Shown piece by piece: positions 17,004 to 24,447 of a DNA stretch of 64,000 bases. The DNA lies in assembly GCF_025548555.1 (NCBI RefSeq), contig NZ_JAJLPA010000018.1, positions 1-64,000 on the forward strand, written 5' to 3'. The position numbers and the translations under genes were made by a program. Every line of letters begins with the position of its first letter. Position 1 is the first letter of the stretch. The notes beneath the pieces are model-generated. The model ran no database searches, was not told where the DNA came from, and worked only from the letters and a program-made list of their open reading frames with translations. The DNA comes from Sphingomonas sp. A2-49 (GTDB lineage Bacteria > Pseudomonadota > Alphaproteobacteria > Sphingomonadales > Sphingomonadaceae).

Positions 17004-18443
17004 ATGACCCCACAGTCTCCTGGCGCTGCCGATCCCCGCTCGTTCCTCTATCGCGACGCGCTGTCGCCCGATGCCGCGCTGCGGCTGACGGCCGAGGCGC
17101 TCGGCCGTGCCGATGACGGCGAACTCTACCTGCAATATCGCAAGGCGGAGGCGTTCGGCTTCGACGACGGCCGGTTGAAGACCGCGAGCTACGACACCAA
17201 CGCCGGCTTCGGCCTGCGCGCGGTGTCGGGCGAGATGACCGCGTTCGCGCATGCCAACGAACTGTCCGAGGCCGCGATCCGCCGCGCCGGCGAGACGATG
17301 GCGCTGATCGATCCGACGGCCAGCGCCCGGTCGGCGCCGCCGCAGGGCAACAACCGTCACCTCTACACCGATGCCGATCCGCTCGACCTGGTGCCGTTCG
17401 CCGACAAGGTGAACCTGTGCCAGACGATCGACGCCGCGGCGCGCGCGCGCGACCCGCGCGTGGTGCAGGTGTCGGTCGGGCTCAGCGGCACGTGGAGCGT
17501 GGTCGAGATCGTCCGCCCCGACGGCTTCGTCGCCACCGACGTGCGGCCGCTGGTGCGGCTCAACATCCAGATCGTCGTCGAACAGAACGGCCGCCGCGAG
17601 ACGGGGACGTTCGGGATCGGCGGGCGCTATCTCTACGACCGGCTGTTCGACGCGGCGGTGTGGAACCGCGGGATCGACGAGGCGCTGGCGCATGCGCTGG
17701 TCAATCTCGCTTCGGTCGCGGCGCCGGCGGGCGAGATGACGGTGCTGCTCGGGCCGGGCTGGCCGGGGATCGTGCTGCACGAGGCGATCGGCCACGGGCT
17801 GGAAGGCGACTTCAACCGCAAGGGCACCAGCGCCTTTTCCGGCCGGATCGGCGAACGCGTCGCCGCGCCGGGCGTGACGGTGGTCGACGACGGGTCGATC
17901 CCCGACCGGCGCGGCTCGCTGTCGATCGACGACGAGGGCACGCCGACCGGCGAGACGGTGCTGATCGAGGACGGCATCCTCAAGGGCTATATGCAGGACC
18001 GGCTCAACGCGCGGCTGATGGGCGTCGCCGCCACCGGCAACGGCCGCCGCGAAAGCTTCGCGCATGCGCCGATGCCGCGGATGACCAACACCTTCATGAA
18101 GGGCGGGCGCGACGATCCCGCCGAACTGCTCAGCCGCGTGAAGAAGGGCATCTTCGCCAAGAGCTTCGGCGGCGGTCAGGTCGACATCGTGTCGGGCAAG
18201 TTCGTGTTTTCCTGCACCGAGGCCTATCGGATCGAGGATGGCCGGATCGGCGCGCCGATCAAGGGCGCGACGCTGATCGGCGACGGGCCGACGGTGCTGA
18301 CGAAGGTGACCGGCATCGGCAACGACTTCGCGCTCGACGAGGGCATCGGCGTCTGCGGCAAGGGCGGGCAGAGCGTGCCGGCGGGCGTGGGGCAACCGAC
18401 GCTGCTGGTCGACGGGCTGACGGTGGGCGGAACGGCGACCTGA
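17004..18443 (+). CDS. tldD: Metalloprotease TldD
   Basis: 479 residues, standard length. The active-site motif HEAIGHGLEGD (259-269) provides the zinc ligands His259 and His264 with Glu260. Other conserved blocks are GFGLRAVSGE, the RMTN-FM segment and GKGGQSVPAGVGQP near the C-terminus. TldD works with TldE (PmbA) as a heterodimeric protease, known in E. coli for microcin B17 maturation and CcdA degradation. Notably a ccdAB pair lies immediately downstream on the opposite strand, 10 bases from the tldD stop. No tldE gene is in the window. Confidence 0.95.
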   Translation: MTPQSPGAADPRSFLYRDALSPDAALRLTAEALGRADDGELYLQYRKAEAFGFDDGRLKTASYDTNAGFGLRAVSGEMTAFAHANELSEAAIRRAGETMALIDPTASARSAPPQGNNRHLYTDADPLDLVPFADKVNLCQTIDAAARARDPRVVQVSVGLSGTWSVVEIVRPDGFVATDVRPLVRLNIQIVVEQNGRRETGTFGIGGRYLYDRLFDAAVWNRGIDEALAHALVNLASVAAPAGEMTVLLGPGWPGIVLHEAIGHGLEGDFNRKGTSAFSGRIGERVAAPGVTVVDDGSIPDRRGSLSIDDEGTPTGETVLIEDGILKGYMQDRLNARLMGVAATGNGRRESFAHAPMPRMTNTFMKGGRDDPAELLSRVKKGIFAKSFGGGQVDIVSGKFVFSCTEAYRIEDGRIGAPIKGATLIGDGPTVLTKVTGIGNDFALDEGIGVCGKGGQSVPAGVGQPTLLVDGLTVGGTAT

Positions 18444-18453
18444 CGCGCCGGGA

Positions 18454-18750
18454 TCAGACGCCCGTCAGCAGCATGTCGAATGCACCGACGATCTGGATGC
18501 GGAAAGCCGAGAGATCGGCGACGGTGTCCCCCAGTTCGTTGCAGCTGACGGCCGCCGCGAATTGCGTGACCATGACATGGGGCACGTCGCCGATGTCGAA
18601 GACCGGATTGAGGCCGGGCCGTCGTTCGGGCGACCGGTCCAGCGGGATCAACGGTACGGTCAGGCGCACGGCCAGGTGTTCGAACGTATCCGACTGGCAA
18701 TCGATCAGCAGAAGGCCGGTCGCGGTGCGATAGACGTCGCCCTGCGCCAT
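18454..18750 (-). CDS. ccdB: CcdB-family toxin
   Basis: 98 residues (E. coli CcdB 101). The family pattern is visible: early YRTATGLLLIDCQSD, central LTVPLIPLDRSP, and HVMVTQFAAAVSCNELG. CcdB of plasmid F poisons DNA gyrase through a C-terminal Trp-Gly-Ile; here the end is LLTGV, so the key Trp is missing, which may mean a changed or weaker target interaction. Its ATG shares one base with the ccdA stop (TGATG), giving the normal antitoxin-toxin coupling. It is convergent with tldD. Confidence 0.85.
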   Translation of the reverse strand: MAQGDVYRTATGLLLIDCQSDTFEHLAVRLTVPLIPLDRSPERRPGLNPVFDIGDVPHVMVTQFAAAVSCNELGDTVADLSAFRIQIVGAFDMLLTGV

Positions 18751-18995
18751 CAGAACAGGCGCAGCGGCGCGAGCGGCAAGCCATTCTCCTCGACCCAGCG
18801 GTTGACCGATTCCGCCCAGGCGCGATTGTCGTCTTTCCAGCGCCGGTTGCGTTCCGCCGTCGCTGCGTCGCGCAATGCGGCCTCGCAGGCCTGCGACAGG
18901 TTGATCCCGACCTCCCGCGCCGCGGCGACGACGCCCGTATCGAGCGACAGGTTGACGGGCTTGCGCTTGCCCGAGGCGATCGGATCGTGCTTCAT
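18750..18995 (-). CDS. ccdA: CcdA-family antitoxin
   Basis: 81 residues. The N-terminal half (GKRKPVNLSLDTGVVAAAREV) fits the ribbon-helix-helix DNA-binding domain of CcdA, and the C-terminal half (RWKDDNRAWAESVNRWVEENG) is the flexible, acidic/aromatic toxin-binding tail. It normally neutralises CcdB and represses its own operon. ccdB follows with a one-base overlap. It is divergent from the DUF2007 gene, with 48 bases between the starts, where the shared promoters must lie. I see no clear palindromic operator there. Confidence 0.85.
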   Translation of the reverse strand: MKHDPIASGKRKPVNLSLDTGVVAAAREVGINLSQACEAALRDAATAERNRRWKDDNRAWAESVNRWVEENGLPLAPLRLF

Positions 18996-19043
18996 GCGGG
19001 AAAGTTATGCGCATGCGGAATGCGCGTCAACGGAGCGCGTGCC

Positions 19044-19250
19044 ATGAGCCTCGTCGAACTCGGTCGCTACGATCGCAACCTCGCCAACATCATCGTCGGG
19101 CGGCTCGATGCGGAAGGGATCGATGCGATCGCGTTCGACGGCGGGGCGAGCATCGCCGATGGCAGCTATCTGCTGATCCCGGTGCGCGTGATGGTGCATC
19201 CCGACGATCTCCCACCGGCGCAGGCGATCGTCGATGCTGCCCAAATTTGA
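19044..19250 (+). CDS. DUF2007 domain protein
   Basis: 68 residues starting MSLVELGRYDRNL. The pattern (a short alpha/beta fold with AN-I-GRL-AEGI-A, a central SYLLIPVRVMVHPDDL, then A--I-DAA) matches DUF2007, sometimes annotated as a putative signal-transducing protein related to PII-like or ferredoxin-like folds. Function unknown. The upstream frame is open to 18987 but begins inside the ccdA promoter region; ATG at 19044 is the family-typical start. It precedes the glnB promoter region and could matter for nitrogen signalling only by proximity. Confidence 0.75.
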   Translation: MSLVELGRYDRNLANIIVGRLDAEGIDAIAFDGGASIADGSYLLIPVRVMVHPDDLPPAQAIVDAAQI

Positions 19251-19336
19251 GGCATCCTGGCGCCACTGCCCAAATTGTTAACGCCGACCCCCGGACCTGC
19301 GAACCGAATTCCCGCCCGATCGCGTCGTTTCGCGAC

Positions 19337-19351
19337 TGGCATGATCGTTGC
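19337..19351 (+). promoter_or_regulatory. Sigma-54 promoter of glnB-amtB
   Basis: TGGCAT at 19337-19342 and TTGC at 19348-19351 with 5 bases between closely match the -24/-12 consensus TGGCAC-N5-TTGC. It lies 34 bases before the glnB ATG. This predicts NtrC-dependent expression under nitrogen limitation. I did not identify an NtrC-binding site with confidence. Confidence 0.8.
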
Positions 19352-19384
19352 GATGCCGTTTCCCGGACAATCGAGGGGGCAGGG

Positions 19385-19723
19385 ATGAAGCTGGTCATTG
19401 CGATCATCAAGCCGTTCAAGCTCGACGAGGTGAGGGAAGCCCTCACGACGTTGGGCGTGGCCGGAATGACGGTTACCGAGGTCAAGGGGTTCGGGCGGCA
19501 GAAGGGCCAGACCGAAATCTACCGCGGCGCCGAATACAGCACCAACATGGTGCCCAAGATCAAGATCGAGGTGGTTTGCGCCGCGGACCTTGCCGATCGC
19601 GTGGTCGAGGCGGTGCAGGCGTCGGCGAACACCGGCGCGATCGGCGACGGCAAGATCTTCGTGCTCGACGTCGGGCAGGCGGTCCGCATCCGCACCGGCG
19701 AAACCGACGATTCGGCGCTCTGA
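19385..19723 (+). CDS. Nitrogen regulatory protein P-II (GlnB/GlnK type)
   Basis: 112 residues, the canonical P-II length. It senses 2-oxoglutarate, ATP/ADP and uridylylation state, and controls ammonium transport, glutamine synthetase and NtrB. The T-loop carries the uridylylated Tyr51 in EIYRGAEYS. The ATP-binding block TGAIGDGKIFV and the C-terminal RIRTGETDDSAL are present. Linkage to amtB eight bases downstream and a sigma-54 promoter upstream argue for the GlnK-type paralogue, although the protein sequence alone does not separate GlnB from GlnK. Confidence 0.93.
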   Translation: MKLVIAIIKPFKLDEVREALTTLGVAGMTVTEVKGFGRQKGQTEIYRGAEYSTNMVPKIKIEVVCAADLADRVVEAVQASANTGAIGDGKIFVLDVGQAVRIRTGETDDSAL

Positions 19724-19733
19724 GGGGGGTATG

Positions 19734-21083
19734 ATGAAGCTGACACACACATTTGCCGGCGCCGGCGCGGTCTGCGCCGCCGTCCTTGCCGCCACGCCGG
19801 CCTTCGCCCAGGCGGCGCCGGTCGCGGCACCCGTCGTCGCGACGGTCAACAAGGGCGACACCGCCTGGATGATGACCTCCACCGTCCTCGTCATGATGAT
19901 GATCCTGCCCGGCCTCGCGCTGTTCTACGGCGGCCTCACCCGCGCCAAGAACATGCTGTCGGTGATGACGCAGATCGGCGCCGTCGCCTGCCTCGCGATG
20001 CTGCTGTGGGTAATGTACGGGTACAGCCTGGCGTTCGGACCCGACGTGACCGGCGGCCTGTCGAACGTCATCGGCAGCCTCGACAAGGCGTTCCTGAAGG
20101 GCGTCACCGCCGCGTCGCAATCGGCGACCTTCACCGCGGGCGTCGAAATTCCCGAATATGTCTTCGTCTGTTTCCAGATGACCTTCGCGGCGATCACCGT
20201 CGCGCTGGTGCTGGGATCGGTGGTCGAACGCATGAAGTTTTCCGCGGTGATGGTGTTCGCCGCGGTGTGGCTGACGATCGTCTATTTCCCGATCGCGCAC
20301 ATGGTCTGGGCCTCGTCGGGCTTCTTCTTCAAGGCGGGTGCGCTCGATTTCGCCGGCGGCACCGTGGTGCACATCAACGCCGGCGTCTCGGCGCTCGTCG
20401 CCTCGATCATGCTCGGCAAGCGCATGGGCTATCCGACGACGCCGATGCCGCCGCACTCGCTGACGCTGACCGGGGTCGGCACGGGGCTGCTGTGGGTCGG
20501 CTGGTTCGGGTTCAACGCCGGTTCGGCGCTGGAGGCGAACGGCTCCGCGGGCCTCGCGATGATAAACACCTTCGTCGCCACCGCATCGGGCGGGCTGTTC
20601 TGGATGCTGGTCGAGCGCGTGCGCGGGCACAAGGGTTCGGCGCTGGGCTTCTGCTCGGGCATCGTCGCCGGCCTCGTCGCGGTCACGCCCGCGGCGGGCA
20701 ATTCGGGGCCGTTCGGCGCGATCGTCCTCGGCGCGGTCGCCTCGATCGTCTGCTTCTTCGCGGTATCGGTGCTGAAGCCGCGGCTCGGCTATGACGACGC
20801 GCTCGACGCGTTCGGCGTGCATGGCATCGGCGGCATGATCGGCGCGGTCGGCACCGGCATCGTCTACGCCCCCTCGCTCGGCGGCCCGGGCGCCGCCGAT
20901 TATGCGATGGGCGCCAAGCTGCTGGTCCAGCTCGAGGCGGTGGTGACCACCATCGTCTGGGCGAGCATCGGCACCGTCATCGCCATGCTCATCGCCAAGG
21001 CGGTCACCGGCCTGCGCGTCGCGCCCGAAGTCGAGCAGGAAGGCCTCGACCTCGGCGAACACGGCGAGCGCGCCTACAATTGA
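19734..21083 (+). CDS. amtB: Ammonium transporter
   Basis: 449 residues with a cleavable-looking signal (about 1-25, ending TPAFAQ) and 11 expected membrane helices. Pore residues are visible: the twin histidines His213 (VVHINAG) and His363 (GVHGIGG), and Asp205 (LDFAGGT). AmtB channels ammonium across the inner membrane and is blocked by P-II, which is encoded just upstream. Two adjacent ATGs occur at 19731 and 19734; the second has better spacing from AGGGGGG (19723-19729). A strong terminator follows. Confidence 0.95.
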   Translation: MKLTHTFAGAGAVCAAVLAATPAFAQAAPVAAPVVATVNKGDTAWMMTSTVLVMMMILPGLALFYGGLTRAKNMLSVMTQIGAVACLAMLLWVMYGYSLAFGPDVTGGLSNVIGSLDKAFLKGVTAASQSATFTAGVEIPEYVFVCFQMTFAAITVALVLGSVVERMKFSAVMVFAAVWLTIVYFPIAHMVWASSGFFFKAGALDFAGGTVVHINAGVSALVASIMLGKRMGYPTTPMPPHSLTLTGVGTGLLWVGWFGFNAGSALEANGSAGLAMINTFVATASGGLFWMLVERVRGHKGSALGFCSGIVAGLVAVTPAAGNSGPFGAIVLGAVASIVCFFAVSVLKPRLGYDDALDAFGVHGIGGMIGAVGTGIVYAPSLGGPGAADYAMGAKLLVQLEAVVTTIVWASIGTVIAMLIAKAVTGLRVAPEVEQEGLDLGEHGERAYN

Positions 21084-21155
21084 TCGCATCGTTCTGATCG
21101 GGCGCGGGGGCGGCAGACCCCCGCCCCCCACGACGTTCCTCCTGCGGACGACCTT

Positions 21156-21187
21156 GACCCGGTACGGTAACGTGCCGGGTCTTTTTT
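21156..21187 (+). terminator. Intrinsic terminator of glnB-amtB
   Basis: Stem 21156-21166 with 21171-21181 (11 bp, one G-T pair), loop GTAA, then six T residues (21182-21187). It is 72 bases after the amtB stop. A second GC hairpin precedes it at about 21103-21125. Confidence 0.88.
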
Positions 21188-21207
21188 GCATGATATCCGC
21201 GCCGGGT

Positions 21208-21987
21208 TCAGCCGCGGCGGCGGGGCATCGCACGCTCGTCGCGGCGCAGCGTCAGCACCTCGACCCCGTCCTGCGTCACCGCGACGGTATGCTCGAACTG
21301 CGCCGACAGCCTGCCGTCGTCGGTCACTACCGTCCAGCCGTCGTCCGCGGTCGACACCCGGCGCGTGCCCTGGTTGACCATCGGCTCGATCGTGAAGACC
21401 ATCCCCTCGCGCAGCATCAGGCCGGTGCCGGGCTTGCCATAGGCGAGCACCTCGGGCGCCTCGTGCATCTCGCGGCCGATGCCGTGGCCGCAATAGTCGC
21501 GGACGATCGCATAGCCGTTGCGCTTCGCATGCCGGTCGATCGCGGCGCCGATGTCGCCGAGCCGCGCGCCGGGGCGGACCTGGCCGATGCCCTTCCACAT
21601 CGCCTCCTGCGCCACCCGGACCAGCCGCCGCGCCGCGGGGGCGGCATCGCCGACGATGTAGGTCTTGCTCGAATCGGCGATGAAGCCGTTCTTTTCCAGC
21701 GTGATGTCGAAATTGACGATATCGCCGTCGCGCAGGATCGCGTCGCCGTCGGGCACGCCGTGGCAGACGACATGGTTGATCGAGCAGTTGAGCACATAGG
21801 CGAAGCCATATTGCCCCTTGCTCGCCGGCCGCGCGCCGAGATCCCGGGTGATATAGGCCTCGACCCGGTCGTTGATCGCAAGCGTCGACAGCCCGGCGAG
21901 ATCGAGCGCGTCCAGCATGTCGAACACCGATGCGAGCAGCGCACCGGAAATCCGCATCAGCGCCAGTTCCTCCGGCGTCTTTATCAT
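21208..21987 (-). CDS. map: Methionine aminopeptidase, type I
   Basis: 259 residues. It removes the initiator Met from nascent proteins. The five metal ligands are all present: Asp94 (VNFDITL), Asp105 (FIADSSKTY), His168 (GHGIG), Glu201 (FTIEPM) and Glu232 (QFEHT), plus the substrate-facing His76 (CHGVPDG). The start MIKTPEELALMR at 21987 is standard. A ParD-like gene ends one base upstream on the same strand, so the two are co-transcribed and probably coupled. It is intact and likely essential, or one of two copies. Confidence 0.95.
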   Translation of the reverse strand: MIKTPEELALMRISGALLASVFDMLDALDLAGLSTLAINDRVEAYITRDLGARPASKGQYGFAYVLNCSINHVVCHGVPDGDAILRDGDIVNFDITLEKNGFIADSSKTYIVGDAAPAARRLVRVAQEAMWKGIGQVRPGARLGDIGAAIDRHAKRNGYAIVRDYCGHGIGREMHEAPEVLAYGKPGTGLMLREGMVFTIEPMVNQGTRRVSTADDGWTVVTDDGRLSAQFEHTVAVTQDGVEVLTLRRDERAMPRRRG

Positions 21988-21988
21988 G

Positions 21989-22195
21989 TCAGGCGGCGGC
22001 GACGGCGAGCGGACCGGCCGCCACGGTGCCGCGCTGCATCGCGACGATGGCATTGTAGGACAGGGTCGGGTTGGCCTCCGCCAGCATGCCGATCTTCATC
22101 CAGAACTCCGCCTGCGCGTTGATCGAGCGGCACAGCACCGTACTCGCCCGGCGCGCTTCCTCGTGCAATGCGTCGTCGATCTTGACGATACCCAT
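21989..22195 (-). CDS. ParD-like antitoxin family protein
   Basis: 68 residues. The start MGIVKIDDALHEEARRAS, followed by SINAQAEFWMKIGMLAEANP, is the pattern of the ParD-like family: a ribbon-helix-helix strand and then an aromatic-rich helix pair. Such proteins usually pair with ParE toxins, but no parE gene lies next to it; map follows immediately with one base between stop and start. A 12-bp inverted repeat (22218-22247) sits in the promoter region and is a likely self-operator. It may be an orphan regulator rather than a true antitoxin. Confidence 0.75.
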   Translation of the reverse strand: MGIVKIDDALHEEARRASTVLCRSINAQAEFWMKIGMLAEANPTLSYNAIVAMQRGTVAAGPLAVAAA

Positions 22196-22217
22196 GTCGT
22201 TCGCTGCCTCCGTCCGG

Positions 22218-22247
22218 ACGATATGAAGCGTGTATGCTTCGTATCGT
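22218..22247. promoter_or_regulatory. Palindromic operator candidate before the ParD-like gene
   Basis: ACGATATGAAGC (22218-22229) and GCTTCGTATCGT (22236-22247) pair at 11 of 12 positions around six bases. It lies 23-52 bases upstream of the minus-strand ATG, downstream of a TTGACC -35-like element (22254-22259 read on the minus strand). The position suits repression by the encoded ribbon-helix-helix protein. Confidence 0.6.
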
Positions 22248-22269
22248 CTCGCCGGTCAACGCGAGCCGT

Positions 22270-23916
22270 TCAGCGCAGGACGAGCAGCGGTTCGGCGGCG
22301 ACGTAGCGCCGCTGTTCGGGGAAGGGGGCGCTGCGCGTGTCGACGTCGATGATCTGGCGCCGGATGGCGCCCTCGTCCGCCGTCGCGCGCGGCCAGACCG
22401 GCAGGCCGGCGCCGTTGGGATCGCCGGTCGCCACGAAATTCGCCCAATAGCCGCTCATCGTCGCCGATACCTGCCGATCGGCGGCGGTCCAGGCATAGAT
22501 CGGATTGGTGTCGAGATTGCCCAGCGCATATTCGATCTCGGCGCTGTGGACCGCGCCCCACGCCGCGCGGCTGCCGGGATCGGCGAGGAAGCGGGGCCGG
22601 ACGCGCTCGTAATTGTACAGATAGGTCGGCGCGCCGCTGCGGCGCTGAAGGTCGAACCACTTCCATGTCGGCAGCGCCAGGAAGTCGTCGCTCGCCACCG
22701 CCGTCGCCATCGCGAGGACGTCGGCATCCGAGCGTGCCGGATAGAGCGCGAATACCGCATCCGCGCCGGTCCCGAGCCGGCGGGCCAGTCCGGCGCGATA
22801 GGCGGCGAGCGTCGGCGCGGCCTCGCCGAGCAGGGCCGCGGCGGGGGCCTCCTGCGAATTCGATCCGACCAGCAGCGGCACGTGCGCCGCGCGCCCGGCG
22901 GCGAAGGTGACCGCCGGCGCTTCGGTCAGCAGATAGCCGTCGACCACGGGCCGTGCCGGCAGGTCGGCCGCGGCGGCCTGCGCCGCGAGCAGCCGGTCGG
23001 CCGGCAAGGCGCGCAGCGCGGCAAGGTCGTTCGCGCCGATCGCGGCTGCGAAGGCGGTGCCCTTCGCCTCGAACGCGGCGAGCGGCTGCGGGCTGTGCTT
23101 CTGCATCGCCGCGCCGCTTTCGCCGATCGCGCCGGCGATCGATCCCCGCGACAATGGCGAGGCCATCAGCACGCTGACCGACATCGACCCCGCCGATTCG
23201 CCGCCGATCGTGATCCGCGCCGGATCGCCACCGAAAGCGGCGACGTTGCGCTTCACCCAGTCGAGCGCCGCGACCTGATCGAGCAGGCCGTAATTGCCCG
23301 ACGCGTGGTGCGGGCTTTCCGCGGTCAGCGCCGGGTGCGCGAGGAACCCGAACGCGCCCAGGCGATAGTTGAGCGTGACCACGACGATGCCGCGCCGCGC
23401 GAGCGCCGCGCCGTCGTAGCGCCGCTCCGACCCGTCGCCCGCGACGCACCCGCCGCCATGGATATAGACCAGCACCGGCAGCCGCGCCGCCGTCCGCCGC
23501 GCGGGCATCGCCGCCGTCCGCCCCGCGGGCATCGCCGGCGACCAGACGTTGAGGTACAGGCAATCCTCGCTGATCCCCGGCGAACGGAACATCATGTCGG
23601 AGAACAGCGGCTGCTGCATGCAGCGCGCGCCGAACGCGGTGGCCGGACGGATGCCGTGCCAGCGGGCGACCGGCTGCGGCGCACGCCAGCGCAACGCGCC
23701 GACCGGCGCCGCCGCGAAGGGAATGCCGCGGAACACGGACAGGGGCGCCCCGCCGGCTTCGGTCGAGCCCGCTACCCGGCCGCCGTCGACGGACACGACC
23801 GGCGAGGCATCGGCGGCGCGGGCCGGTGCCGCGAGTGGCGCGGCGGCCAGCATCCACGCGGCAATGGCCCGGCGTGCGACGCTGCCGACGCGTCGATGGT
23901 AACCCGCTGATGTCAT
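22270..23916 (-). CDS. Exported carboxylesterase type B
   Basis: 548 residues. A signal peptide (about 1-35, ending APARAADA) directs it to the periplasm or outside. The alpha/beta-hydrolase features are the oxyanion block HGGG (153-156), the nucleophile elbow GGESAGS with Ser241, and SEDCLYLNVW (116-125), as in the carboxylesterase/para-nitrobenzyl esterase family. Substrates could be diverse esters. A 24-bp tandem duplication (23486-23533) inserts eight extra residues (PAGRTAAM/PARRTAA) in a surface loop. ATG at 23916 is the likely start. Nothing nearby defines its pathway. Confidence 0.88.
   Translation of the reverse strand: MTSAGYHRRVGSVARRAIAAWMLAAAPLAAPARAADASPVVSVDGGRVAGSTEAGGAPLSVFRGIPFAAAPVGALRWRAPQPVARWHGIRPATAFGARCMQQPLFSDMMFRSPGISEDCLYLNVWSPAMPAGRTAAMPARRTAARLPVLVYIHGGGCVAGDGSERRYDGAALARRGIVVVTLNYRLGAFGFLAHPALTAESPHHASGNYGLLDQVAALDWVKRNVAAFGGDPARITIGGESAGSMSVSVLMASPLSRGSIAGAIGESGAAMQKHSPQPLAAFEAKGTAFAAAIGANDLAALRALPADRLLAAQAAAADLPARPVVDGYLLTEAPAVTFAAGRAAHVPLLVGSNSQEAPAAALLGEAAPTLAAYRAGLARRLGTGADAVFALYPARSDADVLAMATAVASDDFLALPTWKWFDLQRRSGAPTYLYNYERVRPRFLADPGSRAAWGAVHSAEIEYALGNLDTNPIYAWTAADRQVSATMSGYWANFVATGDPNGAGLPVWPRATADEGAIRRQIIDVDTRSAPFPEQRRYVAAEPLLVLR
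23486..23533. repeat. 24-bp tandem duplication inside the esterase gene
   Basis: Units 23486-23509 and 23510-23533 differ at one base (G versus C). The duplication keeps the frame and adds eight residues to a loop between SPAMP and ARLPVLVYIHGGG. It looks recent. Confidence 0.8.
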
Positions 23917-24026
23917 TGCGATCGGCCTCTCGGTTCGCCCACCGGTGCTGGCGGGCGGCCGGTGTATGGCCGCGCTCGCGCCGCCGTCAACGCCCGCGCC
24001 GACGCCATGACGCCGGCGGCGTCGGC

Positions 24027-24446
24027 TCAGCCCATGCGCTCGCGCAGGCCGAGCATCGCCAGCGCCGCCAGCGCCGCGCCGCCGCCCTTGTCGAGCTGCG
24101 CCGGGTCGGCGCGGGCGATCGCCTGCGCCTCGGTTTCGGTGGTCAGGATGCCGTTGCCGATCGCGAGCCCGTCCATGGTCAGCGCCATGATGCCGCGTGC
24201 GCTCTCGTTCGCGACGATCTCGAAATGATAGGTCTCGCCGCGGATCACGACGCCCAGCGCGACGAAGGCGTCGTAGCGGCTGCTGTCCGACGCCAGTGCG
24301 ATCGCGCCCGGGACTTCCAGCGCCCCCGGCACGGTGACGGTTTCGTGGCTGTGGCCGGCCGCCTCGATCGCCGCCCTGGCGCCGGCGACGAGCATGTCGT
24401 TGAGGTGGTCGTAGAAGCGCGCTTCGACGATGAGCACATGCGCCAT
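24027..24446 (-). CDS. ribH: 6,7-dimethyl-8-ribityllumazine synthase
   Basis: 139 residues. It condenses 5-amino-6-ribitylaminouracil with 3,4-dihydroxy-2-butanone 4-phosphate, the penultimate riboflavin step. Recognisable blocks are [11 protein letters not shown] (39-49) and [19 protein letters not shown], whose His in ETYHFE is catalytic. It is the last gene of the rib cluster, starting one base after the ribBA-like stop. It is shorter than many homologues (about 150-160) because the N-terminus begins directly at the first beta strand ([12 protein letters not shown]). Confidence 0.95.
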   Translation of the reverse strand: MAHVLIVEARFYDHLNDMLVAGARAAIEAAGHSHETVTVPGALEVPGAIALASDSSRYDAFVALGVVIRGETYHFEIVANESARGIMALTMDGLAIGNGILTTETEAQAIARADPAQLDKGGGAALAALAMLGLRERMG

Positions 24447-24447
24447 G

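Noticed and set aside
21989..22195. A complete ParDE toxin-antitoxin pair
   Set aside because: No parE-like reading frame lies on either side. The next gene is map, with all five metal ligands.
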